Of a stretch of 64,000 bases of DNA, positions 18,519-27,921 are shown piece after piece. Numbering within the stretch: the first letter of the stretch is position 1; each line of letters opens with the position of its first letter. Source of the DNA: Pseudomonas asiatica (GTDB taxonomy: Bacteria; Pseudomonadota; Gammaproteobacteria; Pseudomonadales; Pseudomonadaceae). The stretch lies in the NCBI RefSeq assembly GCF_009932335.1, contig NZ_BLJF01000001.1:3784501-3848500 (forward strand). The letters are read 5' to 3'. Made by a program: the position numbers and the translations under genes. Under the pieces are notes generated by a model. It worked only from the letters and a program-made list of their open reading frames with translations, was not told where the DNA came from and ran no database searches.

Positions 18519-20051
18519 GTGTCCCAGCCCGTTTCGTCCCAGCCCCCAGTCGCCGACTGCTATGACCTCGCCGTGATCGGCGGCGGCATCAATGGCGTGG
18601 GCATCGCTGCCGACGCCGCCGGGCGTGGCCTCAACGTATTCCTCTGCGAAAAGGACGACCTGGCCCAGCACACCTCGTCGGCCAGCAGCAAACTGATCCA
18701 CGGCGGCCTGCGCTACCTGGAGCACTACGAGTTCCGCCTGGTGCGTGAAGCGCTGGCCGAGCGCGAAGTGCTGCTGGCCAAAGCCCCGCACATCGTCAAG
18801 CCGATGCGCTTCGTGCTGCCGCACCGCCCGCACTTGCGCCCGGCCTGGATGATTCGCGCCGGCCTGTTCCTCTACGATCACCTGGGCAAGCGCAAGCGCC
18901 TGGGGGCTTCGCGCAGCCTGCGCTTCGGCCCGGGTTACCCGCTCAAGCCTGCAATCAGCCGTGGCTTCGAATATGCCGACTGCGCGGTGGACGATGCCCG
19001 CCTGGTAGTGCTGAATGCGATGGCCGCACGGGAAAAAGGTGCCCATATCCATACCCGCACTCGCTGCCTGCGCGCGGAGCGTGTGGATGGCCTGTGGCAA
19101 GTGGAGTTGCAGCACGCTGACGGCCGCCTGCAGACCATTCGCGCCCGTGCCCTGGTCAATGCCGCCGGGCCGTGGGTGGCCAGCTTCATCAAGGACGACC
19201 TCAAGCTCGATGCCCCCTACGGCATCCGCCTGATCCAGGGCAGCCACATCATCGTGCCGCGCATGTACGAAGGCGAACATGCCTACATCCTGCAGAACGA
19301 GGACCAGCGCATCGTCTTCTGCATCCCGTACCTGGAGCGTTTCACGCTGATCGGCACCACCGATCGCGAGTACAGCGGCGACCCCGCCAAAGTCGCGATC
19401 ACCGAGCAGGAAACCGATTATCTGCTCAAAGTGGTCAACGCCCATTTCAACCACCAGATCAGCCGCAGCGACATCGTGCACACCTATTCCGGCGTGCGCC
19501 CACTGTGCAACGACGAATCGGACAATCCGTCCGCGGTCACCCGCGACTACACCCTGGCGCTGTCCGCCAGTGAAGGGCAAGCGCCGTTGCTGTCGGTATT
19601 CGGTGGCAAGCTGACCACCTACCGCAAACTGGCCGAATCGGCGATGGCCGAGCTCAAGCCGCACTTCCCACAGATGCGCGGCAGCTGGACCGCTGGCGCG
19701 CCGCTACCTGGTGGTGAGCAAATGACCACGGTGCAGGCTCTGGTAGATGCGGTGCTGGCGCGCTGTGGCTGGTTGCCGGTCGATATCGCCAGGCGCTGGG
19801 TGCTGACCTATGGCAGCCGTGTATGGCAGTTGCTGGAGGGCGTGCAAGGGCCGGAAGACCTGGGCCAGGCAATTGGTGGTGGGTTGTTCGCTCGAGAGGT
19901 GGACTACCTCGCTAGCAACGAATGGGCCTGCAGCGCTGAAGACATTCTCTGGCGCCGCACCAAGCTGGGCCTGTTCACCAGCGCGGGCGAACAACAGGTG
20001 CTTGCAGACTACCTGCAACAAGAGCAGCAGGCGCGCACCCAGGCAGCGTGA
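18519..20051 (+). CDS. glpD: Aerobic glycerol 3-phosphate dehydrogenase
   Basis: GlpD is a peripheral inner-membrane flavoenzyme that oxidises glycerol 3-phosphate to dihydroxyacetone phosphate and passes electrons to ubiquinone. The 510-residue product has the FAD dinucleotide fold (DLAVIGGGINGVGIAADAAG) near the N terminus, and the SSKLIHGGLRYLE motif of the family. AGGAGG (18505-18510) fits a GTG start at 18519; the TTG six bases earlier is too close to be used. It has its own promoter region with GlpR operators. Confidence 0.96.
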   Translation: MSQPVSSQPPVADCYDLAVIGGGINGVGIAADAAGRGLNVFLCEKDDLAQHTSSASSKLIHGGLRYLEHYEFRLVREALAEREVLLAKAPHIVKPMRFVLPHRPHLRPAWMIRAGLFLYDHLGKRKRLGASRSLRFGPGYPLKPAISRGFEYADCAVDDARLVVLNAMAAREKGAHIHTRTRCLRAERVDGLWQVELQHADGRLQTIRARALVNAAGPWVASFIKDDLKLDAPYGIRLIQGSHIIVPRMYEGEHAYILQNEDQRIVFCIPYLERFTLIGTTDREYSGDPAKVAITEQETDYLLKVVNAHFNHQISRSDIVHTYSGVRPLCNDESDNPSAVTRDYTLALSASEGQAPLLSVFGGKLTTYRKLAESAMAELKPHFPQMRGSWTAGAPLPGGEQMTTVQALVDAVLARCGWLPVDIARRWVLTYGSRVWQLLEGVQGPEDLGQAIGGGLFAREVDYLASNEWACSAEDILWRRTKLGLFTSAGEQQVLADYLQQEQQARTQAA

Positions 20052-20130
20052 CTCCCCGGCCCGCCCACACGCGCCAGGCGCAAGCGGGCCATTCGACGCA
20101 GCAGTAACTACCGCCAAACCACATTACCGG

Positions 20131-20171
20131 CGTGATGCTCTGGGGTCTTTAAAACCCCGGAGAACATCACG
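20131..20171 (+). promoter_or_regulatory. RNA hairpin that masks the ribosome site and start codon of the NEL-type gene
   Basis: CGTGATG (20131-20137) pairs with CATCACG (20165-20171), whose last G is the first base of the GTG start. CTCT (20138-20141) pairs with the Shine-Dalgarno GGAG (20159-20162). GGGGT (20142-20146) pairs with ACCCC (20154-20158). The result is a nearly continuous stem of about 16 pairs with a 2-base bulge. It has no T-run, so it is not a normal terminator. Structure suggests translational control; that is inference. Confidence 0.6.
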
Positions 20172-23100
20172 TGCCACCCACCGAATACAACCCGTCCTAT
20201 TCAGTCGACGCCCTGATCGCCCAGCAACTGCCTGACTGGTTGACCGGCGCCGACACAACGCACCTGCAAGCCTACGGCAAGGCCTTGGGTGCACAACAAC
20301 AGGCAGCGGACAGTCTTCGCCATCTGCTCGAAAGAATCCCTCGCCTCGAAGACTTCGCCCTGCCCCTGCTCGAACGCGCGCTGCGTGAGCAGAGACTGGG
20401 GCATATCGACGCGCGACGGGGTCACGTGGTCGTGAGCGAAGAGTTCCAACTACCTTCGGCCGCAGAGCATTTCTACAAGCCGACCGTAATCCATAGCACA
20501 CGACAAACCCTGCTGGCTGCCGCCCTGCATAACTTCGAAGCACACGAAGCTGAACCGTGGCTGTTGCGTAAAGCGCATCTGGAAAACGAGAAAGGCGAAA
20601 AGCTGGCCATGACCTTCGAGCAATTCGTTCGCCTGTGCCGCTCGCTGGATCTGGGCGGCAAGTATCAGGTGCTGCTCAAGACAGTGCTCGAGCCCAAGGC
20701 TGGGCGTGGCCAGCCGGGCGATCAGGCGCGCACGACAATAAGGCACCTGTTTGAAACCGGCGTACGAACGCGCATGCAAGCAGCGGTTTACGAGGCCAGG
20801 TTCAAGCGGCAACTGGATGAGCGGGATCTGCTTCGGCTGCGGTCGATGCTGGAAACCCCTGCGCTCACACCCTATGGCAAAGGCACGCTGACACCTCGCC
20901 AACTCTATCTGCTCGGCAAGTGCGTGACGGGGGTCATCACTCTCGAATGGCGCCCTGCCTTGGCTGCCGACATCGACGAGATCATCGTCTGGATACCCGA
21001 TGCCCCCGGGCAAAGCCTGTGCTTTTACGACAGTTGGAACGATGTGTACAGCGACCTGGCCACTCGCCTCAAACAGCAGCCATTCCGCAGGTTTTTCAAG
21101 CGTTTCATCAAGGCGCGGGACACAAGCGCTTTCGACAAGGAACTTGCACAACGGCTGGTAGCGTCGCCTGGAGCAAAGAAACTGCAGCTCGACGGGCGAA
21201 ACCTGCCCATAGAGGGGGATGTGTTCGCACATGTACGAGCGCTTTTGCTCGGACGAATGTTCGATGATGCAGCCTACCTGGCTGTGCCCACGGACGTCGA
21301 AGACCGCCTGAGCAGACATCAGCGCTTGCAGGGCATGCTCAGCGCCGGGTTGGACCTGCTGGGGCTGGCAGCTCTGGTCGTACCGGTATTGGGAGACCTG
21401 CTGCTGGTCGTCAGCGCGGCGCAATTGCTCGATGAAGTCTACGAAGGCTACCAGGACTGGCAGCTAGGTGATCGCCAAGGTGCATTGGACCACTTGTTCA
21501 ACGTAGCCCAGGGTTTGGCGACCACAGGCCTGACTGCAGGTGCGCTGCATACGCTGCGACGAACACCTTTTGTCGACACGCTTGCGCCAACGGTGTTGCC
21601 CGGCCGCGGCGTAAGGCTGACCAGAAACCTCCGCTACCTGCCTGCCGAGGAAAATGTCTCGGTATTATTGGAAGGCCTGCAAGGGGAGCACTTTGCCGAC
21701 ACGTTGTCAGACCATGGCCGGATGCTTCTGCAGGTCACAGGCCTGTCCGTGGACCAACTGCGCCGACTTTGCCTGGAGAACGCTCCACCACCCGCGCGGC
21801 TGCTAGACATCCACGACCGGATCAAGTTGCACCAGCAGGATCCGACCCTGAAAGGGCTGGCCTTCGAACAAAAACTTCAGGCATGGCAAACACCGCTATC
21901 CATCGACCAGGCCAAGCTGATCGGCGCCTTTCGGGGGCTGTCGCCAAGGGGCGCCCAGGAAGTCATCGACCATTGCAGTAGCGCCCAGATAGAACAGTTG
22001 CATGCTTCCGGGCGGATACCACTGAGCATGGCGCAACATGCACGATGGTATGAACATGCCAGCCGTATTGACCGAGCTTGTCTCGGCTTGCGCCTACAGA
22101 ACCTGACCAACACCGATAGCGAAATACTGGCGCTACGCCTCATCGAGCGGGAAGCCCCGTGGCCAGACTCAGTACGGGTCGAATTACGCCACGGCGGCCC
22201 GGAGGGATTACAGATATTCGCCAGCCAGAGCGAGACCGCGCAGAAGGTGCGCACCATTGTCAAAAATGAGCAAGGCTACGCCCTGGCTGGCGAAGAAACC
22301 CAGGGCAAGTCCTTGCTGGCAGCGCTCCTGCGGTGCCTGGACGACGAGCAGAAAACCCGGTTGGGGAACCGCAACCTGCAGCTCAGGGAACTGCGCGACA
22401 AACTGGCCATGGCAGCCGAACAGGATCGCGACTCCACGGCTAGCCTGCTCGACCTGCCCGGCATCCGCGCAACTATCAGGCCGCCCCGGCGTTTCGCCGA
22501 CGGCAGGCTGGCCTATACACTCAGCGGCGGTGGTGAAAGCAGCCAAAGCGCTATTCGCCGAGGGATCCATCAAATATTCCCCACACTCTCCGAACTGCAA
22601 CTGGACGCTTACCTCGAAGCAGTCCGCCAGCGCGGGGAGAGCTTGTGGGACCATTACCAGGCGCTGCAACGCCAGCTTGCCGACCTGCGCGAAACACTTC
22701 GGGTCTGGCAGGCCGGTTGGCAATCTCCGATCGACGCCATTCGCAGACGCCGGGTAGCCGATACCCTTCGCCGCAGTTGGCGGCGCAAACTGGTGGACGG
22801 CAACGACCAATATGAACTGACCATAGACGGCGAGCACATCGATGCCTTGCCAGACCTGCCGGAGGGTGTGGAATACCGACACGTGCGCCGGCTGACGTTA
22901 CGCAACATGCGCCTGCAGCAGATCGATGCGCGCTTCCTAAGGCTGTTCCCCAACGTCGTGGACCTGGACCTGAGCGGCAACCAGCTGACATTGGTTCCCG
23001 AGGGCATCGAGGGCCTCAGCCAGCTACGGCGCTTGAACCTGAGCAACAACCTGATTGCGATGGACGCAGCAGGTAGTAGCCGCCTGGCTCAGTTGCAGCG

Positions 23101-24319
23101 GCTGGATACCCTGATACTCAATTACAACCCCCTCAACGGCATGCCCGACCTCTCGGCCTTGCCACATGTGCGGGACCTGCGCCTGCGAGCAACGGGCCAG
23201 GCGGATATTGGCCTGGTCCACCAGAGCGTAGCGCTACGCACCCATATCGACTTGCGCAACAACAGAATCAGCGAGTTGCAGCGCGAGATGCGCGGCTTGC
23301 GCCTGCGCCTGCAAAGGCTGAACCTGCATGACAATCCGTTGAGCGAAGGCAGCATCGAGTATCTGGACGAAGCACAGGGTGCCAGCGAAACAGGCGCCCG
23401 AGGCAGCGCGTCGTATGCCCACGAGCCAATAGATGAAGAAACCCGTGCAACCTGGGTAGCATCCAGAAACGAGCTCCTCCGTGCAGAACGGGAGGCAGCC
23501 TGGGACCGCCTGAGCGAGGAGCCGGGCTCTGGAGGCCTGTTCAGGTTCCTGGCCGACTTTGCCCAGAGCGAAGACTTCGAGGCCCATCCGCGGCATTTTC
23601 GACGCCGTCTCTGGCACATCCTCGAAGCCTGCGAAAACAATGAAGCGTTACGCGAGCAGTTGTTTCGCGAGGCCGACGGGCCGCGTACCTGCGAGGATCG
23701 CCTGTTGCTGCTGCTCAACCAGATGGAAGTGGGCGTGCTGGCCTTCCAGGGCATCGAAGGGGTGCCAGCGGAAATGAGAGAGAGCCGCCTGCTGTATCTG
23801 GGCGGCCAGCTGCACCGCCTGGACCTGCTTGACGATATTGCCAACCGGCACATCCAGGCCCTGCGCGAAGCAGGACGCAGAGTAGATGAAATCGAAGTTC
23901 GGCTTTTCTATCGCCTGCGGCTGACAGGGCCACTTGACTTGCCAGCACCACCGGATGAGATGCACTTCGCATCATTCGCCCACGTGACAACGCGGGATCT
24001 GAATGCAGCAGAAATAGAAGTACTGCAAAGCTACAGCACCTTGTCGATGCTGGACGCGCTTGCAGGCCGCCCTTACTGGCAGAACTACCTGCGAGAAACC
24101 TATGCTGACCGTTTCGAGGCGACCGCAAGGCCTTATCACGAGCGAATGGAAGCGCTCGAGGCACGGGCCGTGGCCGGCCAGGAAGCGGGCTATGAAGACC
24201 AGGCCAGGGTTTTGATGCGCGAACTTGCCGCCGAGGAGTCAGTGCTGATACGCACCCTCACTACCGAGGCCTGGGCGCGCTGGAACCAGACGCCGAAAGA
24301 GCGGCTCATGCCCCACTGA
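20171..24319 (+). CDS. Leucine-rich repeat protein with C-terminal NEL-type E3 ubiquitin ligase domain
   Basis: This 1382-residue protein has three parts. Residues 1-~880 resemble the N-terminal region of large Pseudomonas toxin-like proteins (DUF6543/dermonecrotic toxin type), with one strongly hydrophobic segment at about 387-430. Residues ~893-1065 are LRRs, with repeats such as VVDLDLSGNQLTLVPEGIEG. Residues ~1080-1382 match the NEL domain of IpaH/SspH/SlrP effectors, including the active-site motif TCEDR with Cys1174 and Asp1176. NEL proteins transfer host ubiquitin through this cysteine. There is no signal peptide and no secretion genes nearby. The GTG start lies 8 bases after GGAG. It is inserted between glpD and the aat operon. 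Its target and delivery route are unknown. Confidence 0.85.
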   Translation: MPPTEYNPSYSVDALIAQQLPDWLTGADTTHLQAYGKALGAQQQAADSLRHLLERIPRLEDFALPLLERALREQRLGHIDARRGHVVVSEEFQLPSAAEHFYKPTVIHSTRQTLLAAALHNFEAHEAEPWLLRKAHLENEKGEKLAMTFEQFVRLCRSLDLGGKYQVLLKTVLEPKAGRGQPGDQARTTIRHLFETGVRTRMQAAVYEARFKRQLDERDLLRLRSMLETPALTPYGKGTLTPRQLYLLGKCVTGVITLEWRPALAADIDEIIVWIPDAPGQSLCFYDSWNDVYSDLATRLKQQPFRRFFKRFIKARDTSAFDKELAQRLVASPGAKKLQLDGRNLPIEGDVFAHVRALLLGRMFDDAAYLAVPTDVEDRLSRHQRLQGMLSAGLDLLGLAALVVPVLGDLLLVVSAAQLLDEVYEGYQDWQLGDRQGALDHLFNVAQGLATTGLTAGALHTLRRTPFVDTLAPTVLPGRGVRLTRNLRYLPAEENVSVLLEGLQGEHFADTLSDHGRMLLQVTGLSVDQLRRLCLENAPPPARLLDIHDRIKLHQQDPTLKGLAFEQKLQAWQTPLSIDQAKLIGAFRGLSPRGAQEVIDHCSSAQIEQLHASGRIPLSMAQHARWYEHASRIDRACLGLRLQNLTNTDSEILALRLIEREAPWPDSVRVELRHGGPEGLQIFASQSETAQKVRTIVKNEQGYALAGEETQGKSLLAALLRCLDDEQKTRLGNRNLQLRELRDKLAMAAEQDRDSTASLLDLPGIRATIRPPRRFADGRLAYTLSGGGESSQSAIRRGIHQIFPTLSELQLDAYLEAVRQRGESLWDHYQALQRQLADLRETLRVWQAGWQSPIDAIRRRRVADTLRRSWRRKLVDGNDQYELTIDGEHIDALPDLPEGVEYRHVRRLTLRNMRLQQIDARFLRLFPNVVDLDLSGNQLTLVPEGIEGLSQLRRLNLSNNLIAMDAAGSSRLAQLQRLDTLILNYNPLNGMPDLSALPHVRDLRLRATGQADIGLVHQSVALRTHIDLRNNRISELQREMRGLRLRLQRLNLHDNPLSEGSIEYLDEAQGASETGARGSASYAHEPIDEETRATWVASRNELLRAEREAAWDRLSEEPGSGGLFRFLADFAQSEDFEAHPRHFRRRLWHILEACENNEALREQLFREADGPRTCEDRLLLLLNQMEVGVLAFQGIEGVPAEMRESRLLYLGGQLHRLDLLDDIANRHIQALREAGRRVDEIEVRLFYRLRLTGPLDLPAPPDEMHFASFAHVTTRDLNAAEIEVLQSYSTLSMLDALAGRPYWQNYLRETYADRFEATARPYHERMEALEARAVAGQEAGYEDQARVLMRELAAEESVLIRTLTTEAWARWNQTPKERLMPH

Positions 24320-24400
24320 CCAGGCTGGCAGCACTGCGATCAGGCTCAGCATGGCAGCGGTCCTGATCGCTCGTGCATTGCGATGCAGGGCTGGCAATCC

Positions 24401-24450
24401 GTTCGGATTTCCGAACGATTAACCGCTATTCATTCGGTATGGCGAATGAA
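24401..24450 (+). promoter_or_regulatory. Two upstream palindromes, predicted AauR activator sites
   Basis: Site 1 is the perfect palindrome GTTCGGATTTCCGAAC (24401-24416), containing TTCGG-N4-CCGAA, the motif I recall for AauR in P. putida. Site 2 is TTCATTCG-N6-CGAATGAA (24429-24450), also perfect in its arms; its core TTCGG-N4-GCGAA has one mismatch. They lie 75-125 bases upstream of the sigma-54 promoter, the usual place for enhancer-type activators. Confidence 0.7.
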
Positions 24451-24524
24451 ACTTACCGTCGCACGATGAGTGCGAAAGGTTGATTCCCAATGAATTCGAG
24501 GCGTTATGATCAATGCCAGAGCTT

Positions 24525-24538
24525 GGCACGACTCATGC
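24525..24538 (+). promoter_or_regulatory. Sigma-54 promoter of the aat operon
   Basis: TTGGCACGACTCATGCT has the invariant GG (24525-24526) and GC (24537-24538) exactly ten bases apart, matching the -24/-12 consensus TGGCAC-N5-TTGC with a single weak position. The AAA+ activator AauR is encoded downstream in the same region. Confidence 0.8.
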
Positions 24539-24640
24539 TCTACACTTGGTAGCCGAATGCAATCGTTTATTTCTGTATTCGTTGAACGAAGAGTCCGCCA
24601 ACGGCTCCATAAAAAAAACAAACACGTCGAGGAAAATTTG

Positions 24641-25558
24641 ATGCGCATCGTTCGTCAATTGCTGGGCGCCGCCATCGCGGCCGCCGTGATCGCTTCGCCG
24701 GCCATGGCCGAAGAACTGACCGGCACCCTGAAGAAGATCAAGGAGTCGGGCACCATCACCCTGGGCCACCGCGACTCCTCCATCCCGTTTTCCTACCTGG
24801 CCGGCAAGCCAGAGCCCGTGGGCTACTCGCATGACATCCAGCTGGCTGTCGTCGACGCCCTGAAGAAGCAGCTGGGCACGGACATCAAGGTCCGCTACAA
24901 CCTCGTCACCTCCCAGACCCGCATCCCGCTGGTGCAGAACGGCACCGTAGACCTCGAGTGCGGCTCCACCACCAACAACGTCGAGCGCCAGCAGCAAGTC
25001 GGCTTCTCGGTCGGTATCTTCGAAGTCGGTACCCGCCTGCTGACCAAGGTCAAGGACGGTCAGCCGGCATACAAGGACTTCCCGGACCTGGCCGGCAAGA
25101 ACGTGGTAACCACCGCAGGTACCACCTCCGAGCGCATCCTCAAGGCGATGAACGCCGACAAGCAGATGAAGATGAACGTGATTTCCGCCAAGGACCACGG
25201 TGAAGCCTTCAACATGCTCGAAAGCGGCCGCGCCGTGGCCTTCATGATGGACGACGCCCTGCTCGCCGGCGAAATGGCCAAGGCTCGCAAGCCGTCGGAC
25301 TGGGTCATCACCGGTACCCCGCAGTCCTACGAGATCTACGGCTGCATGGTGCGCAAGGATGACGCGGCCTTCAAGAAAGCAGTCGATGACGCCATCGTCG
25401 GCTACTTCAAGTCGGGCGAAGTCAACAAGAGCTACGACAAATGGTTCCAACAGCCAATCCCGCCGAAGGGTCTGAACCTGCAGTTCCCGATGAGCGACGA
25501 GCTGAAGAAACTGATCGCCGAGCCGACCGACAAGGCTGCGGACGAGAAAAAGTCCTGA
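24641..25558 (+). CDS. aatJ: Glutamate/aspartate-binding periplasmic protein (AatJ/GltI)
   Basis: The 305-residue product is the periplasmic receptor of the acidic amino acid ABC importer. A signal peptide (MRIVRQLLGAAIAAAVIASPAMA) is followed by the solute-binding fold. It has the family segment GSTTNNVERQQQVGFS. The ATG at 24641 follows GAGGA; longer in-frame starts upstream run through the sigma-54 promoter and are rejected. An A-rich leader (24611-24619) could also bind Hfq/Crc; aatJ is a plausible catabolite-repressed target. It is the first gene of a four-gene transport unit. Confidence 0.95.
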   Translation: MRIVRQLLGAAIAAAVIASPAMAEELTGTLKKIKESGTITLGHRDSSIPFSYLAGKPEPVGYSHDIQLAVVDALKKQLGTDIKVRYNLVTSQTRIPLVQNGTVDLECGSTTNNVERQQQVGFSVGIFEVGTRLLTKVKDGQPAYKDFPDLAGKNVVTTAGTTSERILKAMNADKQMKMNVISAKDHGEAFNMLESGRAVAFMMDDALLAGEMAKARKPSDWVITGTPQSYEIYGCMVRKDDAAFKKAVDDAIVGYFKSGEVNKSYDKWFQQPIPPKGLNLQFPMSDELKKLIAEPTDKAADEKKS

Positions 25559-25631
25559 CCACCAGCCCATGGCCTGTTGCGCTGCAAAGCGCGAATTAAA
25601 CCTGCAGGCCACCCGTTAGTGTCTAACCTTT

Positions 25632-25657
25632 CATCCGAGGGCTTATGCCCTCGGATG
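25632..25657 (+). ncRNA. Hairpin between binding-protein and permease genes
   Basis: CATCCGAGGGC and GCCCTCGGATG form a perfect 11-bp stem with a 4-base loop (TTAT) in the 141-base gap, without a T-run. In ABC operons such hairpins often stabilise the abundant binding-protein message and reduce permease levels; that role is inferred here. Confidence 0.55.
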
Positions 25658-25699
25658 TTGGAAGGTGCCCGTGAAACAACCGTCTGAGGGGAAATCCCG

Positions 25700-26446
25700 A
25701 TGAATTACAACTGGGACTGGGGCGTGTTCTTCAAGTCCACCGGCGTGGGCAGCGAAACCTATCTGGACTGGTACGTCACCGGCCTGGGCTGGACCATCGC
25801 CATCGCCATCTCCGCCTGGGTCATCGCCTTGCTGCTGGGCTCGGTCCTCGGTGTCATGCGCACCGTGCCGAACCGTTTGGTATCGGGTATCGCCACCGCC
25901 TATGTGGAGCTGTTCCGCAATGTACCGCTGCTGGTGCAGCTGTTCATCTGGTACTTCCTGGTGCCAGACCTGTTGCCAGAAGGCCTGCAGGAATGGTTCA
26001 AGCAGGACCTCAACCCGACCACCTCGGCGCTGATCAGCGTGGTCATCTGCCTGGGCCTGTTCACTGCCGCCCGCGTGTGCGAGCAGGTGCGTACCGGCAT
26101 CCAGGCGCTGCCCCGCGGCCAGGAAGCCGCCGCCCGCGCCATGGGCTTCAGCCTGTCGCAGATCTACACCAACGTGCTGCTGCCACAAGCCTACCGGATC
26201 ATCATTCCGCCGCTCACCTCGGAATTCCTGAACGTGTTCAAGAACTCGTCGGTGGCGTCGCTTATCGGCCTGATGGAACTGCTGGCACAAACCAAGCAGA
26301 CCGCTGAGTTCTCGGCGAACCTGTTCGAGGCCTTCACCTTGGCCACGCTGATCTACTTCACCCTGAACATGGGCCTGATGCTGCTGATGCGCATGGTCGA
26401 GAAAAAAGTCTCGGTGCCCGGCCTGATTTCCGTAGGGGGCAAATAA
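25700..26446 (+). CDS. aatQ: Glutamate/aspartate ABC transporter permease (AatQ/GltJ)
   Basis: The 248-residue inner-membrane subunit has about five membrane segments and the EAA loop EAAARAMGFSLSQIYTNVLLPQA, which contacts the ATPase. The first transmembrane region begins around residue 25. Its stop codon directly abuts the next permease start. It forms a heteromer with that subunit. Confidence 0.93.
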   Translation: MNYNWDWGVFFKSTGVGSETYLDWYVTGLGWTIAIAISAWVIALLLGSVLGVMRTVPNRLVSGIATAYVELFRNVPLLVQLFIWYFLVPDLLPEGLQEWFKQDLNPTTSALISVVICLGLFTAARVCEQVRTGIQALPRGQEAAARAMGFSLSQIYTNVLLPQAYRIIIPPLTSEFLNVFKNSSVASLIGLMELLAQTKQTAEFSANLFEAFTLATLIYFTLNMGLMLLMRMVEKKVSVPGLISVGGK

Positions 26447-27114
26447 ATGGACATGGATTTCAGCGAAATCATCCCGGCCCTGCCTGCCCTTTGGGAAGGC
26501 ATGGTCATGACCCTGCAGCTGATGATAATGGGCGTGGTTGGCGGCATTGTACTGGGGACCATCCTGGCCCTGATGCGCCTGTCGTCGAGCAAGCTGCTGT
26601 CGAACGTGGCCGGCGCCTACGTCAACTACTTCCGCTCGATCCCGCTGCTGCTGGTAATCACCTGGTTCTACCTGGCAGTACCATTCGTGCTGCGCTGGAT
26701 TACCGGCGAGGACACCCCGGTAGGTGCTTTCACCTCCTGCGTGGTGGCATTCATGATGTTCGAGGCCGCGTACTTCTGCGAAATCGTCCGCGCCGGCGTG
26801 CAGTCGATCTCCAAAGGCCAGATGGGCGCCGCCCAGGCCCTGGGCATGACCTACGGCCAGACCATGCGCCTGATCATCTTGCCCCAGGCCTTCCGCAAGA
26901 TGACGCCGCTGCTTTTGCAGCAGAGCATCATCCTGTTCCAGGACACCTCGCTGGTCTACACCGTGGGCCTGGTGGACTTCCTCAACTCGGCACGCTCCAA
27001 CGGCGACATCATCGGGCGCTCCCATGAGTTCCTGATCTTCGCCGGTGTCGTGTACTTCCTCATCAGCTTCTCCGCTTCGTGGCTGGTCAAGCGCCTGCAA
27101 AAAAGGATCGCCGT

Positions 27115-27118
<4 letters not shown>
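26447..27118 (+). CDS. aatM: Glutamate/aspartate ABC transporter permease (AatM/GltK)
   Basis: This 223-residue subunit has the typical HisM/GltK fold and the EAA-type loop [22 protein letters not shown]. The ATG comes immediately after the preceding stop, with AGGGGG upstream. Its own stop overlaps the ATPase start (ATGA), so the genes are translationally coupled. Confidence 0.93.
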
Positions 27119-27849
<731 letters not shown>

Positions 27850-27876
27850 TTTTGCTTCACTGAAGCGGTCGGCGCC

Positions 27877-27893
27877 GCTGCCCTTCGGGCAGC
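27877..27893 (+). terminator. Short hairpin between aatP and aauS
   Basis: GCTGCCC and GGGCAGC form a 7-bp stem around TTC. There is no T-run, so it may attenuate or process rather than terminate; reduced read-through into aauSR would be useful but is not shown. Confidence 0.45.
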
Positions 27894-27921
27894 AGGCGCT
27901 GGCCGTGACAAGGCCACTGTG

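Noticed and set aside
24506..24640. Longer start for aatJ
   Set aside because: The extra part would include the sigma-54 promoter region and lies before a standard signal peptide.
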